From Actinoplanes sp040639655 (GTDB lineage: Bacteria; Actinomycetota; Actinomycetes; Mycobacteriales; Micromonosporaceae): DNA of 64,000 nt. The DNA lies in the NCBI RefSeq assembly GCF_040639655.1, contig NZ_JBFAAI010000036.1, positions 28,043-92,042 of the forward strand. The letters are read 5' to 3'. Positions 25,184 to 33,877 of the stretch are shown in pieces (position 1 is the first letter of the stretch; the number at the start of each line of letters is the position of its first letter). The position numbers and the translations under genes are program-made. Under the pieces are notes generated by a model. The model saw only the letters and a program-made list of their open reading frames with translations. It was not told the origin of the DNA and searched no databases.

Positions 25184-25943
25184 CCGCGAGCAGTGCGGCG
25201 CAGCCGGCGGTGCCGAGCAGCACCAGGAGCCCGGTGTCGCCGGTCAGGTACTCGTTGACCAGCACCGGGCGGTCGGTGCGGACGACGTACGTGGCGAGCA
25301 TGGCGAACGTGATGTTGTGCGCGCAGTGGGCAACCACCGCCGGCCAGACGCTGCCGGACATCGCCCGCAGCCGTCCGATCAGGAACGAGAAGGCGATCAC
25401 CGACGCGGTGAACAGCGGAAGGACGAGCCATCGCGACCCGCCGTCGTGATAGTGCGGTGTGAACACGATGTACGGCACGTGCCAGGCCGCCCAGACCAGG
25501 CCGACGACGAGCATCGCGCCCCGTTCCCCGAGGAATTCGAGTCGCGGCTGCAGATAGCCGCGCCAGCCGAGCTCCTCGGCGAGGGCCAGCACCGGCCCGG
25601 TCACGGACAGCACGAGCAGGTCGCGCCACCATCCGCCGCCCGGCGGGGTGAGGCGCGCGAGCCCGGAAGCGGCCACGAGCACCACCGCCAGCAGGCAGAC
25701 ACCGGCGGTGGTGAGTACCGCGAGCGGCCAGAACCGCAGCCCTAGCCGGTGGAGGCCGAGACGGCGCCAGCCGCCCCGCGAGTACCCCTCCCGGGTCAGC
25801 ACGAGCATCAGCAGCAACGTCACGAGTGCCGGGGACAGGGCCAGCACGAGCCCTCCGGCGACCGTCGCCGTGCCGGCGGAGACCGCGAGGACGACGGCGA
25901 TGAAGGTGATCGCGGCGGCGCGATCGGAGAGGTGCGTGAACAA
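25146..25943 (-). CDS. CPBP-family intramembrane protease
   Basis: A membrane protein of about 265 residues with eight hydrophobic helices and the three CPBP (Abi/CAAX prenyl protease 2-like) motifs: EELGWRGYL with the paired Glu and Arg, AAWHVPYI with the first His, and HCAHNITF with the second His and Asn. Bacterial members cleave or chaperone membrane substrates; some protect against self-made bacteriocins. I favour the TTG at 25943 because GGAAGG precedes it by 6 bases and the protein then begins FTHLSDRAAAI; a GTG at 26006 would add 21 residues. Its end overlaps the response regulator gene. Confidence 0.8.
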   Translation of the reverse strand: MFTHLSDRAAAITFIAVVLAVSAGTATVAGGLVLALSPALVTLLLMLVLTREGYSRGGWRRLGLHRLGLRFWPLAVLTTAGVCLLAVVLVAASGLARLTPPGGGWWRDLLVLSVTGPVLALAEELGWRGYLQPRLEFLGERGAMLVVGLVWAAWHVPYIVFTPHYHDGGSRWLVLPLFTASVIAFSFLIGRLRAMSGSVWPAVVAHCAHNITFAMLATYVVRTDRPVLVNEYLTGDTGLLVLLGTAGCAALLAVRTPAAAATAPR

Positions 25944-26396
25944 GTGGGACCTTCCTTCCGGGACGGTCCGCCCAGTGTTCGCGGCACGGGTCGCCCGGAC
26001 CTCCACCGGTGATCGGAACTTCCCCGGTCGGCTCCACCGCTGGGACTAGTACCGCGGGGCAGCGCGATCCCGCCGTGAACTTCACATTGAATGAGGCGAA
26101 TGGGCCGGCGCACCGCACCGGTTTCACGGGTTGTGACTGAAACCGCTCCCATGTGACGCGGCGTAGACGAGTCCTATGCGGATTCTCGTTGCCTCAGCGT
26201 AAATTTCGGCTCGCCCTGTTGACCATCAAGGACGAAAAGAAGATTCTGTTGCGGCGATCACGGAAGATCAGATCCTTTCCCGTGGACGCGATTCGCGCTG
26301 CCCCCGCTCCCCCCTTGTTAAAGAAACCTTTCAGTTGTCGTGGTGAATCGATTGACCGGCCGTGTCCGCACCCGCGCCGGCAGAGGAGCTGATCGC
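25944..26396. other. Intergenic region upstream of the conservon operon
   Basis: Some 450 bp, AT-richer than the flanking genes. It holds an inverted repeat at 26119-26145 (CGGTTTCA, 11 bp, TGAAACCG) and a promoter-like TTGACC at 26219-26224 with GATTCT 17 bp further at 26242-26247. The last 60 bp could be the start of cvnA if its GTG at 26340 is used. No other gene is seen. Confidence 0.45.
26119..26145. promoter_or_regulatory. Inverted repeat upstream of the conservon
   Basis: Two perfect 8-bp arms (26119-26126 and 26138-26145), 19 bp centre to centre, fit a dimer contacting two successive major grooves. It could also be a weak terminator. No regulator is encoded next to it apart from the conservon itself. 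Confidence 0.35.
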
Positions 26397-28760
26397 TTGT
26401 CCGTCCAAGCCGAGGACGCCGAGCAGTCCCAGCCGGACGGCGCCCACGTCGGCGCGAAACGGGCCCGCCGCTCCCGATTCGGCGGCACGATCCGCCGGCG
26501 GGTGGTCCGGACCCTGGCCCTGCCGGTGGCGACCACCCTGGTGCTGCTCACCGTCGTGGCCGTCGGCGAGGTCGACAACTACCGCACGGCCGCCGCGACG
26601 GCCCGTGCCGTCACCATCGAACTCGCCGTCCAGGAACTGGTCCAGGACCTGCAGACCGAACGTGGGCTGACCGCCGGCCTGCTCGGTGGCAACGAGAAGT
26701 TCCGCACCGAGCTGCTGCCCGTCCGCGACCAGGTCGACCTGCGGCGCGAGCAGGTGGAGAGCCTGATCTCCGACGGCGACGGAGTGGACAGCCGGGTCGC
26801 CGCGGCGGTCCGGCTGCTCGACGGCCTGGAAGGGGTCCGGGCCGGCACCGACACCGGCTCCGGCGAACGGGCCGCCTCCTTCGCCTTCTACACCGAGCGC
26901 ATCGCCGAGATGAGCGACCTCGACCTCGAGATGGACAACTCGGTCGACGACGAACTGCGCCGCGGGGCGGCCGTCCTCGACGCGCTCGCCGACATCAAGG
27001 AGGCCACCGCCCAGGAACGGGCCTTCCTCAACGGCGTCTTCTCCGCCGGCGGCTTCGAACAGGGCGAGTTCCTCCAGTTCGCGACCATGCGCGCCACCAA
27101 GGAAGCGGCCCTGGAGTCCTTCGAGCGCTACGCCAACGACACCGAGCGGGCGGCCGCCGCGTACCTGCTCGACACCGGCGCGGCACGCGAGGCCGCCCAC
27201 TTCGCACAGGTCGCACTGCAGTCCGCCGACGGACGTACCCTGCAGGTCAACCCGCAGTCCTGGTGGTCCGCGCTGACCACCGTGCTGGACGACATGCTGC
27301 AGCTGGAACACCACGTCGGCTCGGTCATCTCGGCCCGCGCCGCGTCGCTCGAGAACACCGCCTCGAGCCGGATGGCCGTGCTGCTCGGTGCCGTGCTGCT
27401 CTGCCTGGCCGGCTCGATCTGGCTGGCCACGGTCGCGTCCCGGTCGGTGGCGCGGCCACTGGCCCTACTGGCCTCCGAAGCCAACCAGCTGGCCATCGTG
27501 CAGCTGCCCGAAGCCGTCCATCGCGCGTCGGCCGGCGACAGCACCACCCCACCGACACCGGTACGCGTGCCACCCGGCGCCAGTGTCGAGGTCCAGCTGG
27601 TGGCCGACGCGTTCGACCGGGTGCAGGCCACCGCGTACACGCTCGCCACCGACCAGGCGGTGCTGCGGCGCACCACCGCCGAGTCGCTGGCAAACCTGGG
27701 CCGGCGCAACCAGAACCTGCTCCGCCGCCAGCTCGGCTTCATCACCAAGCTGGAACGGGAGGAGTCCAGCCCGACCGGCCTGGCGAATCTCTTCGAACTC
27801 GACCACCTGGCCACCCGCATGCGCCGGAACGCGGAGAGCCTGCTGGTACTGGTCGGTGCGGCCAGCCCCCGGCAGCTCTCCGACCCGCTCAACGTCAACG
27901 ACGTGATCCGCGCCGCGGTGTCCGAGGTCGAGGAGTACCGCCGGGTCGCGCTGCGCCGGGTCGACGACGTGCTAGTGGCCGGCTCCACGGTCAGCGGTGT
28001 CGCGCACATGCTGGCCGAGCTGATCGAGAACGGGCTGTCGTTCTCCCCGCCGGACGTGGAGGTGGAGATCCACGGGCGACGGATCGGCGGCACCTACCTG
28101 ATCGCCGTCACCGACCAGGGCATCGGCATGACCCCCGCCGACATGGAACGGGCCAACCAGCGCCTGCGCGGCGAGGGCGACTTCATCACCGCACCGGCCC
28201 GGTTCCTCGGCCACTACGTGGTGGGCCGCCTGGCGCAGCAGATGGGCGTACAGGTACAGCTCACCCCCTCCCCGGTGACCGGTGTGACGGCACGGATCAC
28301 GCTGCCCGCCGCGATCCTGGCCGACCAGCAGACCGTCACGGCGCCGTCCCGGCCCACCCCTGCGACGGCGCCCCGGCCCGCCCCGACGACGGCGCCCCGG
28401 CGGGTCACCGCCACGGTCGAGCAGCCCGAGCCCGCCCCGGCCCGCGAGGCGCCGCTGCGTCTTCCGCCGGCCGAGGTCGCCCCGTCCCGGCCACTGCATC
28501 CGGAGGCGATCGAGTACGTCGTGGTCGACGACCGCAACGTGCTCAGCGCCTCCGCGGACGGCGGGCCCCGTACCGTCAACGGCCTGCGCAAACGCATCCC
28601 CCGCGCACGCCGCGCCCCGGCCGGGCCGACGGAACCGGTCACCACACCGGCCGACAAACCGGCACCGGTCCGGGACACCCCGGAGGCGGTACGGGACCGG
28701 CTCAACGCGCTGCGTGGCGGGATCAAGCGCGGTAGTGCCGAAACAGCGGGGTCGAAGTGA
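26397..28760 (+). CDS. cvnA: Conservon sensor kinase with nitrate/nitrite-sensor-like domain (CvnA)
   Basis: A 787-residue membrane kinase, first of a conservon (cvnABCD). One helix (VRTLALPVATTLVLLTVVAVG) is followed by a NIT-type helical sensor domain (about residues 50-300; LQTERGLTAGLLGGNE is typical), a second helix, a HAMP-like linker and an HATPase domain with LAELIENGLSFSPPDVEVEI and TDQGIGMTP. The dimerisation region (NLGRRNQNLLRRQLGFITKLE) is conserved in CvnA. The last 150 residues are Pro/Ala-rich. Conservons work like membrane G-protein relays in streptomycetes. TTG 26397 has AGAGGAG 8 bases upstream; GTG 26340 would add 19 residues. Confidence 0.9.
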   Translation: MSVQAEDAEQSQPDGAHVGAKRARRSRFGGTIRRRVVRTLALPVATTLVLLTVVAVGEVDNYRTAAATARAVTIELAVQELVQDLQTERGLTAGLLGGNEKFRTELLPVRDQVDLRREQVESLISDGDGVDSRVAAAVRLLDGLEGVRAGTDTGSGERAASFAFYTERIAEMSDLDLEMDNSVDDELRRGAAVLDALADIKEATAQERAFLNGVFSAGGFEQGEFLQFATMRATKEAALESFERYANDTERAAAAYLLDTGAAREAAHFAQVALQSADGRTLQVNPQSWWSALTTVLDDMLQLEHHVGSVISARAASLENTASSRMAVLLGAVLLCLAGSIWLATVASRSVARPLALLASEANQLAIVQLPEAVHRASAGDSTTPPTPVRVPPGASVEVQLVADAFDRVQATAYTLATDQAVLRRTTAESLANLGRRNQNLLRRQLGFITKLEREESSPTGLANLFELDHLATRMRRNAESLLVLVGAASPRQLSDPLNVNDVIRAAVSEVEEYRRVALRRVDDVLVAGSTVSGVAHMLAELIENGLSFSPPDVEVEIHGRRIGGTYLIAVTDQGIGMTPADMERANQRLRGEGDFITAPARFLGHYVVGRLAQQMGVQVQLTPSPVTGVTARITLPAAILADQQTVTAPSRPTPATAPRPAPTTAPRRVTATVEQPEPAPAREAPLRLPPAEVAPSRPLHPEAIEYVVVDDRNVLSASADGGPRTVNGLRKRIPRARRAPAGPTEPVTTPADKPAPVRDTPEAVRDRLNALRGGIKRGSAETAGSK

Positions 28761-28807
28761 CGGGAAACCCCAGATGGCCCCTTGGCAGCAACCTGGAAAG
28801 AAGAAAA

Positions 28808-29233
28808 ATGAGCGTTGACACGTCGGCGGACCGGCACCAATTCAACTGGCTGCTCGGCAACTTCGTGCACCAGACGGACGGCGTACGCGACGCGGTCGCG
28901 GTGTCCTCGGACGGACTGCTGATCGCCAGCTCGGACGGCCTGAACCGGGCCGAGGCCGACCAGCTGGCAGCCATCGTCTCCAGCCTGGCCAGCCTGGCCC
29001 GCAGCGCGTCACGCCGGTACGACTTCGACGGTCTCAAGCTCATCATGATCGAAATGCATCGGGGCTTCCTGCTCGTCTCGGTCATCGCGGGCGGCAGTTG
29101 CCTGGGAGTGGTGGCCGGCGGTGACTGCGACCTCGGGCTGGTCGGCTACGAGATCTCGCTCCTCACCGAACGGTTCGGTGATCTGCTGACCCCGGCCCTG
29201 ATCGCAGAGTCCCGGCAACACCTGCCCCGATGA
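28808..29233 (+). CDS. cvnB: Roadblock/LC7 protein of the conservon (CvnB)
   Basis: A 141-residue protein with the roadblock/LC7 fold (NWLLGNFVHQTDGVRDAVAVSSDGLLIASSDG, then a helix and GGSCLGVVAGGDCDLGLVGYE). In conservons CvnB binds the GTPase CvnD and probably serves as its regulator at the kinase complex. ATG 28808 follows GGAAAGAAG; the open frame upstream is leader. It is the second gene, 47 bp after cvnA, and ends with a 4-bp overlap with cvnC. Confidence 0.92.
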   Translation: MSVDTSADRHQFNWLLGNFVHQTDGVRDAVAVSSDGLLIASSDGLNRAEADQLAAIVSSLASLARSASRRYDFDGLKLIMIEMHRGFLLVSVIAGGSCLGVVAGGDCDLGLVGYEISLLTERFGDLLTPALIAESRQHLPR

Positions 29234-29646
29234 CCGGCCCGTCGTGGGGCACCGAGCCCGAGATGATCCCGTACGCCGGCTCGCACCGGCCGTCGTCCGG
29301 GCCGCATTACACGGACCCGGACGAGGATCCGGTGGTACGCCCGTTCATGCTCACCGGCGGGCGCACCCAGCCGCTGCAGGACGGCCTGCGGATCGAGACC
29401 CAGCTCCGCGCCGCCCCGGCCGCGCTGTCGGCACCCCTGCGCTTCGAGTCCCGGCGCATCGTCGAACTCGCCCAGACGCCGAAATCGATCGCGGACCTGT
29501 CGGCGGCGCTGCACGCGCCGCTCGCCGTGGTCCGCGTCATCGTCGCCGACCTGATCACGCAGGGCTACCTCTCGGTGGAGGACCAGCCCAGCGAGCTCTC
29601 CACCAGTTTGATCGAAAGGATCAGGGATCGTGTCCGGGCGCTCTAG
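29230..29646 (+). CDS. cvnC: DUF742 protein of the conservon (CvnC)
   Basis: A 138-residue DUF742 protein. The conserved core VVRPFMLTGGRTQP is followed by a winged-helix-like region (SIADLSAALHAPLAVVRVIVADLITQGYL). Although helix-turn-helix in appearance, CvnC is considered a part of the membrane complex with CvnA, B and D. Start and stop overlap with cvnB (4 bp) and cvnD (17 bp), evidence for tight co-translation. Confidence 0.92.
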   Translation: MTGPSWGTEPEMIPYAGSHRPSSGPHYTDPDEDPVVRPFMLTGGRTQPLQDGLRIETQLRAAPAALSAPLRFESRRIVELAQTPKSIADLSAALHAPLAVVRVIVADLITQGYLSVEDQPSELSTSLIERIRDRVRAL

Positions 29647-30232
29647 GGACCCGTCGGCAGCGCACCCCATCGCTGTCAAGATCGTCATCAGTGGCGGTTT
29701 CGGCGTCGGCAAGACCACCTTCGTCGGGGCCATCTCGGAGATCGAGCCGCTGGTCACCGAGGCCGAGATGACCGAGAAGTCGATCGGCATCGACGACACT
29801 TCCGCGGTGTCCGGCAAGACCACCACCACGGTCGCCCTCGACTTCGGCCGGATCACCCTCGACGACGCGCTGCTGCTCTACCTGTTCGGCACCCCCGGCC
29901 AGGACCGGTTCGCGTTCCTCTGGGACGACCTGGTCGACGGCGCCCTGGGCGCCATCGTGCTGGTCGACACCCGGCGGATCGAGGACTCCTTCCCGGCGAT
30001 CGACTACTTCGAGGAGCACGAGATCCCGTTCATCATCGGCGTCAACCGCTTCAACGGCGCCCAGCGTTTCGTTCTGGACGAGGTACGCGACGCCCTCGGC
30101 GTGGGGACCGGCGTACCGCTGATCGAATGCGACGCGCGGAACCGCGAATCGGTCAAGAGCGTCCTGGTGGCGCTCACCGAAGAGGTCATCGCCAAACGGA
30201 CCGGCCGGGAACGGGCGGGATCGACGTGGTGA
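29630..30232 (+). CDS. cvnD: Small GTP-binding protein of the conservon (CvnD)
   Basis: A 200-residue Ras-like P-loop protein: G1 GGFGVGKTTFVGAI, G3-like LFGTPGQDRF, and NRFNGAQRF in the place of the NKxD motif. This variant G4 is common in the CvnD group. The protein is expected to switch between GTP and GDP forms and to relay the CvnA signal. The GTG at 29630 lies within the end of cvnC, and its stop overlaps the start of the next gene (GTGA), so the operon continues into the binding lipoprotein. Confidence 0.92.
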   Translation: MSGRSRDPSAAHPIAVKIVISGGFGVGKTTFVGAISEIEPLVTEAEMTEKSIGIDDTSAVSGKTTTTVALDFGRITLDDALLLYLFGTPGQDRFAFLWDDLVDGALGAIVLVDTRRIEDSFPAIDYFEEHEIPFIIGVNRFNGAQRFVLDEVRDALGVGTGVPLIECDARNRESVKSVLVALTEEVIAKRTGRERAGSTW

Positions 30233-31185
30233 GGCGCCGGCTCGCACAGGCGCTCGTCGCACTGAGCCTCGCCACCGCGGCCGGTTGCGCCGGCCCCGGG
30301 ACGGCGATCGTCGCGCCGCCCGGCGTACCCGAACAGACCGGCTGCGACACCGTCAACATCGCCGCCAACCCCTGGTCCGGGTACTCCGCGAACGTCGCCG
30401 TCGTCGGATACCTGCTCGAGGAGGAACTCGACTGCGAGGTGGTCACCCACGAGTTGAGCGAAACCGCCTCGTGGGCCGGCCTCAACGACGGCACCGTCGA
30501 CGTGATCCTGGAGAACTGGGGACACGACGACCTGAAGAAGAAGTACATCGACGGCCAGAAGGTCGCCGTCGAACTCGGCCTCACCGGCAACAAGGGCATC
30601 ATCGGCTGGTACGTGCCGCCGTGGATGGTCAAGACGTACCCCGGCATCACCGACTGGAAGAGGCTCAACGAGTACGCCGACCTCTTCAAGACCAAGAACT
30701 CCGGCAGCAAGGGGCAGTTCCTCGCCGGCGACCCGTCGTTCGTCACCAACGACGCGGCCCTGATCAAGAACCTCAAGCTCGACTACACCGTGGTCTACGC
30801 GGGCAGCGAGGACAAACTGATCGCCGCTTTCCGGCGCGCCCAGGCCGACAGGACGCCGCTGCTCGGCTACTTCTACGAACCGCAGTGGCTGCTGTCGGAC
30901 GTCAAACTCGTACACATCCCGCTGCCGCCCTACACCCCCGGCTGCGACGCCGACGCCAACAAGATCGCCTGCGACTACCAGCCGTACGACCTGGACAAGA
31001 TCGGCCGGAAGGCGTTCGTCGACTCGGGCAGCCCGGCGGCGACCTTCATCAGGAACTGGACGTGGACCAACGCCGACCAGAACGAGGTCGCCAAGAACAT
31101 GACCCAGAACGGTCTCTCCGCCGAGCAGGCGGCCCGCAAATGGGCCGACGCGCACCGCGACGTCTGGGAGAAGTGGCTGCCCTGA
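30229..31185 (+). CDS. Glycine betaine/proline-type substrate-binding lipoprotein
   Basis: A 318-residue binding protein. The N-terminus is a lipoprotein signal with a likely lipobox ending at TAAGC (Cys about residue 20). The mature part resembles OpuAC/ProX proteins: VNIAANPWSGYSANVAVVGYLLEEELDC, aromatic residues for a quaternary amine cage (ENWGHDD, GYFYEPQWLL), and GCDADANKIACDY. No permease or ATPase gene is beside it. Its GTG overlaps the cvnD stop, making it the fifth gene of the conservon operon; a role as ligand-binding co-receptor for CvnA, rather than transport, is a reasonable inference. Confidence 0.85.
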   Translation: MRRRLAQALVALSLATAAGCAGPGTAIVAPPGVPEQTGCDTVNIAANPWSGYSANVAVVGYLLEEELDCEVVTHELSETASWAGLNDGTVDVILENWGHDDLKKKYIDGQKVAVELGLTGNKGIIGWYVPPWMVKTYPGITDWKRLNEYADLFKTKNSGSKGQFLAGDPSFVTNDAALIKNLKLDYTVVYAGSEDKLIAAFRRAQADRTPLLGYFYEPQWLLSDVKLVHIPLPPYTPGCDADANKIACDYQPYDLDKIGRKAFVDSGSPAATFIRNWTWTNADQNEVAKNMTQNGLSAEQAARKWADAHRDVWEKWLP

Positions 31186-31193
31186 GACTCGAT

Positions 31194-31221
31194 CCGCGCC
31201 GGGGGCACGGGCCCGGCGCGG
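31194..31221. terminator. Terminator between convergent operons
   Basis: CCGCGCCGGG pairs with CCCGGCGCGG across 8 bases. The stem starts 9 bp after the binding-protein stop and ends exactly before the stop of the convergent deaminase gene, so it can serve both strands. Confidence 0.65.
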
Positions 31222-32478
31222 CTATTCGCCGCCGGCCCAGGTGCCGTCGTCGCGGACCCGGTAGGTGCGCTTGCCCAGGGTGAGAGTCTCCAGCGCCTCG
31301 AGGTAGGAATCGGCGACGAACCATTCGCCGGCCTGGTCGAGATCGAAGACGCGACCGTGCTCGTCGATCGCCAGGACCGACTCGGAGTTGACGCGGCCGA
31401 GCGGGAAGAGCCGCGCCCCGATGACCTCACCGAACTCGTGGAGCAGATCAGCGGTGTATGCGGCGTGGATCGGGAAGATCTCGAAGAACCTGGAGCGCTG
31501 CTCGAGACCCGGTGCCCGCCGATGGATACCCAGCGAGCCGGTGTGACCGTACGCCTGCGCCACCGCGGGGAACATCTCGTGGCGGAACTCCCGGCCCCTG
31601 ACCGCTACTACGTCTTCGGCCACCAGCTCCGCCATCAGGCGGTTGTCCTCGTAGGACAGCTCGGTCGTCCACCCGGCATGTACCAGCTCCGCGCCGAGGA
31701 TGTCGGAGAACCGTGCTGGGTCGGGGTTCGGCAGATCCGGGGCGACGCTCGGATAGAGGCCTCCAGTCTTTCCCCACGGCATCAGCGCCAGCTGGGTGAG
31801 GACGTAGGTGCAGGTCTCACAGGGGTCACTGGGCTTGCCGGCGGCCGGGTCGCCCGGCGCGTGAATCTGGAACGTCTCGAACTCCGAGGCGGCCAGAAGC
31901 TGCCGGGCCTCGTCGAGGGTCAGCGGGGGCAGGCCGTTCAGAGCGCGCCGACGGTCCACGTCGAAGAGCGCGTCGGAGCAGGCGATCAGCTCGGCGTGCC
32001 GCTCGCAGCCGCGGACCGTCTCCTGCGGTGTCTGTTCGGCCAGCCGCTCCAGGACCAGACGATGGTGGCTGAGCTTCTGGTCGCCCTTGGCGCCGCGGGC
32101 GACGTACACACGTCCCTCGACGGTGGCGTGGGCGGCGACGCTCGGGGCGACCGAGCGACGGATCTCGCGGCGCAGCTGCACCTCGGGGTCGGAGGCCCGG
32201 GGCGGATCGGCGATGTCGCCACGTTTCTCCCGGTAGATCTTGTGCAGGGTGTCGGCCGGCCAGTTGGGCCATGTCGACGTCCGCCCGGTCGCCCGGTCGA
32301 TCACCAGGACACCGGCGCCGACCTCGGACGGGGAGAAGAGCCTCCGCACCGAGACGGTCTTCACCGTGAAGCCGAGGTCGAACTCGTCGACGACGGCCCG
32401 GTGTTCCCGCCCCTTGGCAAGGGACTCGGCACGCGCCAGAGCCGCGCCGACGGCGTCGGCCTCCGCACGGGTGATCAT
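31222..32478 (-). CDS. YwqJ-type deaminase / SUKH-3 composite protein, copy 2
   Basis: A 418-residue mosaic from the polymorphic toxin world. Residues 1-90 look like an Imm35/YrhB-type unit (GAGVLVIDRATGRTSTWPNWP). Residues 105-235 carry a YwqJ-type nucleic-acid or nucleotide deaminase: SVAAHATVEGRVYVARGAKGD, the zinc and catalytic pair His161-Ala-Glu163 and Cys220/Cys223 (PCETC). Residues 240-400 resemble SUKH-3, an immunity fold (LHEFGEVIGARLFPLGR, GRVFDLDQAGEWFVAD). All catalytic residues are present. It is the downstream member of a tandem paralogous pair (4-bp overlap), divergent from a large toxin operon. It could be a toxin fused to immunity domains, or an antitoxin-like protein. Confidence 0.75.
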   Translation of the reverse strand: MITRAEADAVGAALARAESLAKGREHRAVVDEFDLGFTVKTVSVRRLFSPSEVGAGVLVIDRATGRTSTWPNWPADTLHKIYREKRGDIADPPRASDPEVQLRREIRRSVAPSVAAHATVEGRVYVARGAKGDQKLSHHRLVLERLAEQTPQETVRGCERHAELIACSDALFDVDRRRALNGLPPLTLDEARQLLAASEFETFQIHAPGDPAAGKPSDPCETCTYVLTQLALMPWGKTGGLYPSVAPDLPNPDPARFSDILGAELVHAGWTTELSYEDNRLMAELVAEDVVAVRGREFRHEMFPAVAQAYGHTGSLGIHRRAPGLEQRSRFFEIFPIHAAYTADLLHEFGEVIGARLFPLGRVNSESVLAIDEHGRVFDLDQAGEWFVADSYLEALETLTLGKRTYRVRDDGTWAGGE

Positions 32479-33743
32479 CGCTGGTCTCCTTCCGCCGGTG
32501 CGGTCCAGGTGCCGTCGTCGTGGACCCGGGCGGCCGGCAGGCCGGTGGCCAGCGCGACGATCGCCTGATCGAGGGTCTCACCGACGAACCATTCGCCGCC
32601 CTGGTCGAGGGAGAACACCCGGCCCCGCTCGTCGATCGCGAGGATCGCCTCGGTGAAACCCTCCCGGCCGAGTGGGAACATCCGGGCTCCGACCACCTCG
32701 CCGAACTCGTGCAACGGGTCGGCGAGGTGGTACAGCCCGCCGCTGCCGAGCTGGAACCAGCGGACCCGCTGGGCGGCGCCGGGCCCGTTGATCGCCAGCC
32801 CGATGTCGTAAAACTCGGTGAACGCGGCTCGTGCGGCCGGGAACGACTCGAGGGTGAACTCACCGCCCGGCGAACGCTCGATCCGCTGGATCGCCCACCG
32901 GCCGTCCCGTTCCCGCTTCGGTGCTGTCGCCGGCCCCCAGCCGTCGGCGGCGAGCGCCCCGGCGATCTCCGGAGGGAACCGGCCGGGCTGCGGATCAGTG
33001 CCCGCCTCCGGCCGGCCGATCCTCGGGTGGGCCCGGTCCGCGTCCGCGACGACCGTGAGGTCGAACAGGATGTCGGCGCAGGTGGCGCAGAACGTGGCGG
33101 GGCGCCCGCCGAGCGGGTCGCCGCTCTCCCGGATGTGGAAGGTCTCGAATCGGCCCTGTCCCAGCAGGGTCCGGGCTTCGTCGAGGGTGAGCGGTGCGAG
33201 GCCCGCCACGGCCCGGGCCCGGTCGGCCTCGTACAGCACGTCCGAGACGACAAGCAGCTCGGCGTGCCGCTCGGCGCCGCGGACGGTGTTCTCCCGCGGG
33301 ACCGCGGCCAGTCGATCCGCGACGATCCCGTGGTGACGCAGGTCCTGGTCGCCCTTGGCACCGTGGGCCTGGAACAGCCGGCCGCCGAGGGTTAGGTGGG
33401 CCGCCACCGACGGGGTGACCCGGCGGTACGCCTCACGGCGCAGCTCGGCGATCGGGTCGGAGGTGCGATGTGATCCGACGGCGGCTTCCCGTCGCTCGGT
33501 GTACCGGCGGTCGAGTTCGGAGGCCGGGGCGGGTGGCCAGTGCGAGAGCCGGCCGGTCGCACGGTCGATGACGGTGGTCACGTCAGCGCCCGGCTCGGTG
33601 CGCACGTCCGGCGGCAGGAGCATCGACACCGCGTACCCGAGCGTCAGCTCTTCGACGGACGGGACGCAAGGATAACCGCGCCGGATCGACTGACGATGAG
33701 CCCATCCGGTGGCGATGTGTTCCGCCTCGGTCAGCGTGATCAT
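32475..33743 (-). CDS. YwqJ-type deaminase / SUKH-3 composite protein, copy 1
   Basis: The 422-residue paralogue of the following gene, with the same three parts: an Imm35/YrhB-like start (VTTVIDRATGRLSHWPPAP), a deaminase core with SVAAHLTLGGRLFQAHGAKGD, His160-Ala-Glu162 and Cys219/Cys222 (FCATC), and a SUKH-3-like end (LHEFGEVVGARMFPLGRE). Motif spacing is nearly identical between the copies, while the region between deaminase and SUKH-3 differs more. The ATG at 33743 is chosen because it matches the start of copy 2 (MIT); the frame opens 45 bp upstream. The divergent gap of 134 bp to the YbaB-like gene must contain promoters for both directions. Confidence 0.75.
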   Translation of the reverse strand: MITLTEAEHIATGWAHRQSIRRGYPCVPSVEELTLGYAVSMLLPPDVRTEPGADVTTVIDRATGRLSHWPPAPASELDRRYTERREAAVGSHRTSDPIAELRREAYRRVTPSVAAHLTLGGRLFQAHGAKGDQDLRHHGIVADRLAAVPRENTVRGAERHAELLVVSDVLYEADRARAVAGLAPLTLDEARTLLGQGRFETFHIRESGDPLGGRPATFCATCADILFDLTVVADADRAHPRIGRPEAGTDPQPGRFPPEIAGALAADGWGPATAPKRERDGRWAIQRIERSPGGEFTLESFPAARAAFTEFYDIGLAINGPGAAQRVRWFQLGSGGLYHLADPLHEFGEVVGARMFPLGREGFTEAILAIDERGRVFSLDQGGEWFVGETLDQAIVALATGLPAARVHDDGTWTAPAEGDQR

Positions 33744-33877
33744 CTCGGGCCACCCCTCCGATCCCCCGGATTGCGAGCTTAGAGCCATCGGACATCGTCA
33801 CTCGGCGGCGGCCCCTGATCGGCGCCCGCGGCTGGTAGGTTCGTCCCGTCAAAATCGCGAGTCCTGGGGAGACAACC

